41,881 bases of DNA from Acrocarpospora pleiomorpha. Lineage in GTDB: Bacteria; Actinomycetota; Actinomycetes; Streptosporangiales; Streptosporangiaceae. Below the pieces are notes generated by a model. It had not been told where the DNA came from. It was given only the letters and a program-made list of their open reading frames with translations, and made no database searches. The stretch covers positions 1-41,881 of the forward strand of contig NZ_BLAF01000084.1 in the NCBI RefSeq assembly GCF_009687885.1, in the 5' to 3' direction. How positions within the stretch are numbered: the first letter of the stretch is position 1; the number at the start of each line of letters is the position of its first letter. Of this stretch, positions 8,200 to 14,127 are shown piece after piece. The position numbers were made by a program, and so were the translations under genes.

Positions 8200-9393
8200 G
8201 TGAGGTTTGATCCGTGGAATCCCGCCTTCGTGGCCCACCCCTACGACGCCTACGCCGAGCTTCGTGACACGAGCCCGGTGAGTTTCTTCGAGCCCACCGG
8301 CCAGTGGCTGGTCGCCCGGCACGCCGACGTCAACGCCCTGCTCCGGGACCGCCGCCTAGGTCGCTCATATCTCCATATGGCCACCCACGAGGCCTTCGGC
8401 CAGGAGCCGGAGCCGGAGTTCCAGGAGCCGTTCTGGCGGGTGATCCGGGCGGGCATGCTCGACGTCGAACCCCCGGTCCACACCCGCCTGCGCCGCCTGG
8501 TCTCCAAGGCGTTCACTTCTCGGATGGTCGAGTCCCTGCGTCCGCGGGTCAGGAAGATCGCTACCGAACTCGCCCACGGCCTGATCGAACGCGGCGGTGG
8601 CGACTTGATCAGCGAGGTGGCCGAACCGCTTCCGGTGACCGTGATCGCCGAGATGCTAGGCGTACCAGATCAGGATCGGCCGCTGCTGCGGCCCTGGTCG
8701 GCGGACATCTGCGGTATGTACGAACTCAACCCCACCCTGGACGTCCAGCACACGGCCGTCCGCGCCGCCCAGGAGTTCGGCGACTACCTGCGCGACCTCA
8801 GCCGCAGTCGGCGCGACAATCCCGGCGACGACCTGATCTCCTCCCTCGCCCAGGTCCTCGACGAGGGCGACCGGCTCACCGAGGACGAGCTCGTCGGCAC
8901 CTGCGTGCTCCTGCTCAACGCCGGTCACGAGGCCACCGTGAACGTCACCGGCAACGGCTGGTGGTCGCTGTTCCGCAACCCGGCCGAACTCGACCGCCTG
9001 CGCGCGGACAGGTCGCTACTTCCAACCGCCATCGAGGAGCTGATGCGCTGGGACACCCCGCTGCAGATGTTCGAACGCTGGGTCCTGGAGGACATCGAGG
9101 TCGGCGGCATCCAGATCCCGCGCGGCGTCGAGGTCGCGCTGCTGTTCGGCTCCGCCAACCGCGACCCCGAGGTGTTCGCCGACCCGGACCGGCTGGACGT
9201 CGGCCGTCAGGACAACCCGCACATCTCCTTCGGCGCGGGCATCCACTTCTGCCTCGGCGCCCCGCTGGCCCGGATCGAACTGATCGAGTCCTTCGGCGCG
9301 CTCCTCGACGCGAAACCGGATCTCGTCGAGGAGCCCACCTGGAAGCCCGGCTACGTCATCCGGGGACTGCGATCGTTGCGGGTGACGGTTTAG
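8200..9393 (+). CDS. Cytochrome P450
   Basis: A 397-residue soluble bacterial class I P450. The heme-ligand loop FGAGIHFCLGAPLAR places the thiolate at Cys351. The ExxR pair is Glu280-Arg283 in EELMRW. The I-helix reads AGHEAT (241-246), so the position usually held by the oxygen-activating Thr is Ala245, followed by Thr; EryF (CYP107A1) shows the same kind of substitution. The substrate is unknown and no ferredoxin or reductase gene is adjacent. The start is the GTG at 8200; there is no SD sequence but a -10-like TAACAT just upstream. The stop TAG overlaps the stop of the convergent khtU-like gene by 4 bp. Confidence 0.93.
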   Translation: MRFDPWNPAFVAHPYDAYAELRDTSPVSFFEPTGQWLVARHADVNALLRDRRLGRSYLHMATHEAFGQEPEPEFQEPFWRVIRAGMLDVEPPVHTRLRRLVSKAFTSRMVESLRPRVRKIATELAHGLIERGGGDLISEVAEPLPVTVIAEMLGVPDQDRPLLRPWSADICGMYELNPTLDVQHTAVRAAQEFGDYLRDLSRSRRDNPGDDLISSLAQVLDEGDRLTEDELVGTCVLLLNAGHEATVNVTGNGWWSLFRNPAELDRLRADRSLLPTAIEELMRWDTPLQMFERWVLEDIEVGGIQIPRGVEVALLFGSANRDPEVFADPDRLDVGRQDNPHISFGAGIHFCLGAPLARIELIESFGALLDAKPDLVEEPTWKPGYVIRGLRSLRVTV

Positions 9394-10610
9394 AGCGCTT
9401 TCTCGCCGCTTTCCGGCGCCAGTAGCGGCGGCGTGCGGTTGGCGATGGCGGTGACGAGCGGCTGGATCGCCCGTGCCGCCAGCGGACCGAAGGCAGCCAG
9501 GATCAGGACATAACCGGCGGCCAGCGGGCCGAGGTCGGGATGGACTCCGGCGCCCACCGCGAGACCGGCGATGACGATGTTGAACTCGCCCCTGGGGATG
9601 AGCGCGATCCCGGCGCGGACCCGTCCGGCTCGGCCGATCCCGGCCCGGCGTGCGGCGTACGCGCCGGTCAGCAGCTTGGTGATCATGCTGACCAGAGCCA
9701 GCAGCAGGGCCAGACCGGCCACTGGCAGGATCTTGGCCGGATCCGTCTGCAGCCCGAAGAAGACGAAGAACACCGCCGCGAACAGGTCCCTGATCGGCAT
9801 CAGCAGGGTTCGGGTCTCGTGGGCCAGCTCACCGGACAGGGCGATGCCCACCAGGAACGCGCCCACCGCCGCCGACACCTGGAGCTCCTGAGCGATCCCG
9901 GCCACCAGCAACGCCAGGCCGATCACCTTCAGCAGCAGCACCTCGGAGTTGGGGCTGGCCACGAACTTCTCGATGAGATTGCCGAACCTGAGCGCGATCA
10001 CCAGCACGACCGTGACCGTGCCCAGCGCGATGGCCACGGTGATCGACCCGGTCAGCAGTCCGGCCCCGGCCAGCAGCGCGGTCAGGATCGGCAGGTAGAG
10101 GGCCATCGTCAGGTCCTCGAAGACCAGCAGCGAGAGCACCACGGGGGTCTCCCGGTTACCGATCCACCCCAGGTCGGACAGGACCTTGGCGGTGATGCCG
10201 GAGGAGGTGGCGTAGGTCACCCCGGCCATGGCCACGGCCCCGACCGGACCCCAGCCGAGCAGCAACGCGGCGATCGCACCGGGGGCGGCGTTCAGCACCA
10301 GGTCCACCAGGCCGCCACGGGCATTGCTTTTCAGGCTGGTCACGAGCTCGTCGGCGTTGTATTCCAGGCCGAGGGTGAGCAGCAGCAGGATGACGCCCAG
10401 TTCGGCGCCGACGTGAATGAATTCCTCGCTGGTGGCGAGCGGCAGGATGCCGCCAGTCCCGAAGGCCAGACCGGCGACCAGGTAGAGAGGGATGGGGGAG
10501 ATGCCGGCGCGTAGCGCGATCGCGCCGAGCACGCCGAGGGCGAGGATGACCCCACCGAGTTCGAGAAAGAGGATTGCGACAGAATCCGATGATGCGATGA
10601 ATGCGGGCAC
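9390..10610 (-). CDS. khtU: K+(or cation)/H+ antiporter, CPA2 family, KhtU-like
   Basis: A 406-residue polytopic membrane protein with about 12 hydrophobic segments, beginning VAILFLELGGVILALGVLGA. Conserved features are the glycine-rich helix FGTGGILPLA, the GVTYATSSGITAKVLSDLGW segment and the membrane motif FLVGIALSGELAHE of the CPA2 exchangers. There is no C-terminal TrkA-N domain, which fits a KhtU-type channel part served by a separate KhtT subunit encoded immediately upstream (8-nt gap). The GTG start at 10610 has only a weak RBS (GGATAGG), consistent with coupling to khtT. It should expel cations, mainly K+, in exchange for protons. Confidence 0.85.
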   Translation of the reverse strand: MPAFIASSDSVAILFLELGGVILALGVLGAIALRAGISPIPLYLVAGLAFGTGGILPLATSEEFIHVGAELGVILLLLTLGLEYNADELVTSLKSNARGGLVDLVLNAAPGAIAALLLGWGPVGAVAMAGVTYATSSGITAKVLSDLGWIGNRETPVVLSLLVFEDLTMALYLPILTALLAGAGLLTGSITVAIALGTVTVVLVIALRFGNLIEKFVASPNSEVLLLKVIGLALLVAGIAQELQVSAAVGAFLVGIALSGELAHETRTLLMPIRDLFAAVFFVFFGLQTDPAKILPVAGLALLLALVSMITKLLTGAYAARRAGIGRAGRVRAGIALIPRGEFNIVIAGLAVGAGVHPDLGPLAAGYVLILAAFGPLAARAIQPLVTAIANRTPPLLAPESGEKAL

Positions 10611-10618
10611 GCGGCGGC

Positions 10619-11101
10619 CTATCCGTCGGTGAGGATGTGGGCGACGGCGGCGGTGTTCTCCTCGTCGCCTACTACGACGACAACGTCCCCGGCGATGAAC
10701 CGGAAGTCGGGTGTCGGGCTGGCGTTGACCTGGCCGCCCCGGACCACGGCGACCACCGAGGCCCCCGTCCTGGTCCTGATCGCCGCCTCGCCCATCGCCC
10801 TCCCGTCGTACGGAGAGCCGGAAACGATCGGGAGCTGCACGCTCACCAGGCCCTCCACTTCGCGATGCAGGTCATTGAGGCGTTGCACGATCCGAGGCGC
10901 GCCGAGGAGTTCGACCAGCGCGTCCGCTTCGTCGTCGTTGAGCTGCACGTTCTCGCACGCGCGGTCAGGGTCGGATTTGTCGTAAATAATCAGGTCACGG
11001 CGGCCAGTGCGGTGCGAGACCACCGCGATTCTCCGGCCAGTGTGGGTGGTGAACTCGTGTTTGAGTCCGATACCTGGTAGCGCAGTCTGCTCGATCTCCA
11101 C
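10619..11101 (-). CDS. khtT: KhtT-like regulatory subunit with TrkA-C (RCK_C) domain
   Basis: About 160 residues. The N-terminal part (VEIEQTALPGIGLKHEFTT) matches the start of the KhtT family. The C-terminal half (AMGEAAIRTRTGASVVAVVR ... FIAGDVVVVVGDEEN) is a TrkA-C ligand-binding domain that in KhtT-type proteins senses a cyclic dinucleotide or pH. I chose the GTG at 11101, 5 nt after the stop of the methyltransferase gene, because the family begins there; GTG at 11128 would add nine residues. B. subtilis KhtT binds c-di-AMP, and a DisA c-di-AMP synthase is encoded at 35805-36890, so c-di-AMP control of this antiporter is a reasonable inference. Confidence 0.82.
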   Translation of the reverse strand: MEIEQTALPGIGLKHEFTTHTGRRIAVVSHRTGRRDLIIYDKSDPDRACENVQLNDDEADALVELLGAPRIVQRLNDLHREVEGLVSVQLPIVSGSPYDGRAMGEAAIRTRTGASVVAVVRGGQVNASPTPDFRFIAGDVVVVVGDEENTAAVAHILTDG

Positions 11102-11106
11102 ACTGT

Positions 11107-12027
11107 TTACCGTATCCAGGTGAGCCACCCGAAGGTACCCAGCCCTTCCCGGTCGATCAGCTCCGCCGCCGCGGACGCGGCCGACAGCGCGCGCAGGTAG
11201 CCCGCCGGATCCTGTCGTGCCAGGTCAAGCGGCGGTCGATCGCCGCGAACCCCCAGGCGCAGGAGCGCCTCGCGCTGGGTCGTCAAGGTGCCCGCGCAGG
11301 CGTCCAGCGCCACATGCGCGGTGAGATCGCACGACCCGTCCGGCACCGGCGGCACCCATGATCCGTCCCGATATCCGATCAGCGTGCCCATCGGTGGGCG
11401 ATCACTCCGTACATGCGAATAATCCACGGCCACGGCCATGCCCGCGGCCAACCTGCCGATCAGCCCGGCCCACGCCTCGTCCCGAGGCCATCCGATCTCG
11501 GCCCGCTCTCCGACCGGCCACCAGCGCTCCAGCCACTCCCGATCCTTCGCGTCCAGGTCGCCCAGTCGCTCTTCCCCGGACGCGGGATCGACCAGCACCA
11601 GCCGGGGCCCTTCGGACGTCCACTCGGCGACATCCACCGGCACGTTGTCCAGCCACTCGTTGGCGAAGATCAACCCCGTCACCCCGTCCGGTACGGCATC
11701 CGCCCACCGAACCCGCTCGTCCAGACCATCCGGCCGCGAAGACAGATCGACCGCGGTCACCCGAAGGCGACTTGCCAGGTCGGCCGGCGCGCCCGCCAGA
11801 ACCTGGGAGGCCAGCAGGCCGTCACCCGCGCCCATGTCCACGAAGTCGATCACCCGCGGCCGGCCGAGGCGTTCGTCCACCTCGCCGAGCAGCCGGGTCA
11901 CGGCCGCGCCGAAGGCGGGGGAGGCGTGCACGGACGTGCGGAAGTGGCGGTGCGGGCGTTCACGCCGGTAGAAACCGTCCGCGCCGTACAGCGCCTGGCG
12001 CATCGCGTCTCGCCATCTGAGCCACAC
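11107..12027 (-). CDS. SAM-dependent methyltransferase, MidA/NDUFAF7 family
   Basis: A 306-residue class I methyltransferase. The SAM loop is VDMGAGDGLLASQVL. The next acidic strand is RVTAVDLSSRP, and IFANEWLDNVPVDVAEW matches the ANE-D-P block of the MidA/NDUFAF7 (DUF185) family. HFRTSVHASPAF near the N-terminus is the actinobacterial form of the family's substrate-facing segment. In mitochondria NDUFAF7 dimethylates an arginine of NDUFS2, the NuoD homologue; a lone nuoD lies 4.5 kb away. The start is GTG at 12027 (VWLRWRDAMRQALYG), preceded by TAAGGT 8-9 nt upstream that could serve as a weak SD or a -10; ATG at 12003 is an alternative. It is first gene of an operon with khtT and khtU. Confidence 0.78.
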   Translation of the reverse strand: MWLRWRDAMRQALYGADGFYRRERPHRHFRTSVHASPAFGAAVTRLLGEVDERLGRPRVIDFVDMGAGDGLLASQVLAGAPADLASRLRVTAVDLSSRPDGLDERVRWADAVPDGVTGLIFANEWLDNVPVDVAEWTSEGPRLVLVDPASGEERLGDLDAKDREWLERWWPVGERAEIGWPRDEAWAGLIGRLAAGMAVAVDYSHVRSDRPPMGTLIGYRDGSWVPPVPDGSCDLTAHVALDACAGTLTTQREALLRLGVRGDRPPLDLARQDPAGYLRALSAASAAAELIDREGLGTFGWLTWIR

Positions 12028-12032
12028 AACGG

Positions 12033-12060
12033 TTGACCTTATCGCGACACGCAGTGTAGT
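12033..12060 (+). promoter_or_regulatory. Candidate promoter for the DUF2520-panC-nadBC-coaX operon
   Basis: TTGACC (12033-12038) and TGTAGT (12055-12060) are separated by 16 nt on the plus strand. They interleave with the divergent minus-strand promoter, so the two operons would compete for polymerase. The predicted transcript has a leader of about 250 nt. Confidence 0.35.
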
Positions 12061-12081
12061 TGTGTGACCACGATCTGTGCA
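12053..12081 (-). promoter_or_regulatory. Candidate sigma-A promoter for the methyltransferase-khtTU operon
   Basis: Read on the minus strand, TGCACA (12081-12076) and TACACT (12058-12053) are separated by 17 nt. That predicts a start about 20 nt before the GTG at 12027. Confidence 0.35.
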
Positions 12082-12121
12082 TCCTTTGCGGTAACGTTGC
12101 CAGGTGTCGGCGGCTGGCCCG

Positions 12122-12252
12122 GCCCGCTCCCCCAGCGGGCGCGGTCCGGCCACCCCACCCGGAAGGATCTGGAAGATGAGGCCGGGTCAATCGGCGGATG
12201 ACCGGCCTGTCGCGCGCGGGCTCCGGTGTCTGGAGGGACACCAGAGCCCGCG
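12122..12252 (+). promoter_or_regulatory. Hairpin-rich leader upstream of the DUF2520-panC operon
   Basis: Three stem-loops follow each other in the gene-free stretch 12028-12313. GCCCGCT pairs with AGCGGGC (12122-12128/12134-12140). GGCCGGGTCA pairs with TGACCGGCC with one bulge (12180-12189/12199-12207). A 16-bp arm at 12215-12230 pairs with 12237-12252 with one mismatch and a 6-nt loop. The gene to the left runs the other way, so the last and strongest hairpin is not a terminator of an upstream plus-strand gene. It would lie in the 5' leader, about 60 nt before the ATG at 12314. No known riboswitch class was recognised. Confidence 0.45.
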
Positions 12253-12313
12253 CCCGCTCCCGTTGCCATGGTTATTCACCCCTCCCCGTTACGCTGGCGA
12301 GCGGGAGGACGGC

Positions 12314-13204
12314 ATGGACACAAGCGATCGCCCCGCACGATTGGCCGTGGGGGTGCTCGGAGCCGGTCGAGTGGGTTCCGTTCTCGGGGCCGCGCTGATG
12401 CAGGCGGGCCATCGGGTGGTGGCCGCCAGCGGGGTCTCGGACGCGTCGCAGCGGCGCGCGAGCGAAACGTTGGGTGTGGAGCTGACCAGGCCGGAGATGG
12501 TCATCGAGCGGGCCGAACTGGTCCTGCTGACCGTGCCGGACGATGTGCTGCCCGGCCTGGTCTCCGGACTGGCGTCGACCGGCGTCGACCTGCGCGGCAA
12601 GCTGCTCGTGCACGCCAGCGGAGCCTTCGGTCTCGGCGTGCTCGGGCCCGCGGTCGAGGCGGGCGCGGTGCCGCTGGCGCTGCACCCGGTGATGACCTTC
12701 ACCGGCCGGGGAGACGACCTGAACCGGCTGACCGGCTGCTCGTTCGGCGTGACCGCGCCGGTGCCGCTGCGGCCGGTGGCCGAGGCGCTGGTGATCGAGA
12801 TGGGCGGCGAGCCGGTCTGGATCGCCGACGCCGACCGGCCGCTCTACCACGCGGCCATCGCCGGGGCGGCCAACCACATGGTCACCCTGGTCGCCGAGTC
12901 GCAGGACCTGCTCGCCGGGATCGGGGTGGAACATCCGGGCCGGATGCTCGGGCCGCTGCTGGGGGCGGCGCTCGACAACGTGCTCAGGCTCGGAATCAAC
13001 GGCCTGACCGGCCCGGTCGTGCGCGGTGACGCCGGGACGGTGCGCAAGCATGTGGACGCGCTCATCCTGGCCGCGCCGGAGGCGGCCGACGCCTACATCG
13101 CGCTCGCCAGGCTTACCGCGGACCGGGCGCTCGCCGCCGGGCTGCTCAAGCCCGAGGCCGCCGAGCTGCTGCTGGACGCTCTGGGAGGCAACATATGGAC
13201 GTGA
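12314..13204 (+). CDS. Rossmann-like / DUF2520 protein next to panC
   Basis: A 296-residue protein. The N-terminal NAD(P)-binding fold (VGVLGAGRVGSVLGAAL, residues about 11-27) is followed by LVLLTVPDDVLPGLV and HASGAFGLGVLGPA. The C-terminal DUF2520 helical domain contains PLYHAAIAGAANHMVTLVAE, like the dimerisation half of ketopantoate- and 6-phosphogluconate-type dehydrogenases. The M. tuberculosis homologue Rv3603c also sits beside panC. A redox role in pantothenate supply (ketopantoate-reductase-like) is often suspected, but the activity is not established. The start ATG at 12314 has GGGAGG at 12303-12308. It overlaps panC by 10 nt. Confidence 0.9.
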   Translation: MDTSDRPARLAVGVLGAGRVGSVLGAALMQAGHRVVAASGVSDASQRRASETLGVELTRPEMVIERAELVLLTVPDDVLPGLVSGLASTGVDLRGKLLVHASGAFGLGVLGPAVEAGAVPLALHPVMTFTGRGDDLNRLTGCSFGVTAPVPLRPVAEALVIEMGGEPVWIADADRPLYHAAIAGAANHMVTLVAESQDLLAGIGVEHPGRMLGPLLGAALDNVLRLGINGLTGPVVRGDAGTVRKHVDALILAAPEAADAYIALARLTADRALAAGLLKPEAAELLLDALGGNIWT

Positions 13205-14043
13205 TCGTCGCCGGAAACCGCGAAGAGCTGGGCAAGGCCAGGGAGGCGGCCGGGCCGGGGCGGTATGCGCTGGTGCCCACGATGGGGGCGCTGCACGAGG
13301 GCCACCGCTCGCTCATCCGGCTGGCCAGGGAGCAGGCCGACCAGGTGGTGGTCAGCATCTTCGTGAATCCGCTGCAATTCGGGCCGCATGAAGATTTCTC
13401 CCGATATCCGCGGACTTTCGAGGCTGACCTGGGGGTCTGCGCGGAGGAGGGCGTGCGGGTGGTGTTCGCTCCGGCGGTGGCGGACATGTACCTGCCCGAC
13501 CGGCAGGTCGCGGTGTCGGCCGGGGCGATGGGCTCGGTGGTCGAGGGGGCGTTTCGGCCCGGCCATTTCGATGGCGTGCTGACCGTGGTGCTGAAGCTGT
13601 TCAACCTCGTGCAGCCGGATGTGGCGGTGTTCGGGCAGAAGGACGCGCAGCAGCTGGCGCTGGTGCGGCGCATGGTCGCGGATCTGAATCTGCCGATCGC
13701 GATCGTGGGCGCGCCGACCGTCCGGGAGGCCGACGGGCTGGCGTTGTCCAGCCGGAACCGGTATCTGTCACCGGCGGATCGGATGACCGCGCTCAATCTG
13801 TCGAAGGCGCTGCGGGCGGGAGCCGTACAAAGGGAGCCTGAGCGGATCAAGGACGCGGCGCGGGCCGTGCTGGAGACGGCGGCGCGGTTCGATCCGCCGT
13901 TGTTGCTGGACTATCTGGCGCTTGTCGATCCGGCCACGTTCACCGAGGTGACGGAAGATCATCGGGGTGAGGCGATCCTGGCGGTGGCCGCCAAGGTCGG
14001 GACCACCCGATTGATCGACAACGTGGTGCTCGCCCTGGGCTGA
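13195..14043 (+). CDS. panC: Pantothenate synthetase
   Basis: A 282-residue pantoate-beta-alanine ligase: pantoate + beta-alanine + ATP gives pantothenate + AMP + PPi. The adenylate-forming motif PTMGALHEGHRSLI holds the HxGH signature, FVNPLQF and GAFRPGHFDGV contact pantoate, FGQKDAQQL binds ATP, and LSSRNRYLS is the KMSKS-like loop. Length and motif order are normal. The ATG at 13195 lies inside the end of the DUF2520 gene. The next gene is nadB-nadC and not panD, which in M. tuberculosis lies between panC and coaX; beta-alanine must come from a panD elsewhere or from another route. Confidence 0.97.
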   Translation: MDVIVAGNREELGKAREAAGPGRYALVPTMGALHEGHRSLIRLAREQADQVVVSIFVNPLQFGPHEDFSRYPRTFEADLGVCAEEGVRVVFAPAVADMYLPDRQVAVSAGAMGSVVEGAFRPGHFDGVLTVVLKLFNLVQPDVAVFGQKDAQQLALVRRMVADLNLPIAIVGAPTVREADGLALSSRNRYLSPADRMTALNLSKALRAGAVQREPERIKDAARAVLETAARFDPPLLLDYLALVDPATFTEVTEDHRGEAILAVAAKVGTTRLIDNVVLALG

Positions 14044-14055
14044 CCTGGGCCGATG

Positions 14056-14115
14056 CCGGGGCGGGTGCCCCGGGAAGCAAGCACGGCGCGCGAGGCGTTA
14101 TCGTCATGTTGACGA
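14056..14115 (+). promoter_or_regulatory. Hairpin and operator-like palindrome between panC and nadB-nadC
   Basis: CCGGGGC-gggt-GCCCCGG (14056-14073) can form a 7-bp stem just after panC and may attenuate read-through. Downstream, TATCGT (14099-14104) resembles a -10 box. It runs into a perfect inverted repeat TCGTCA-tgt-TGACGA (14101-14115) placed 12 nt before the nadB start. A repressor bound there would cover the -10/start region. Confidence 0.4.
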
Positions 14116-14127
14116 AAGGGGCTCGCG

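Noticed and set aside
9540..10514. 324-codon frame opposite khtU
   Set aside because: Gln/Gly/Asp-rich antisense translation; the minus strand encodes a clear membrane antiporter.
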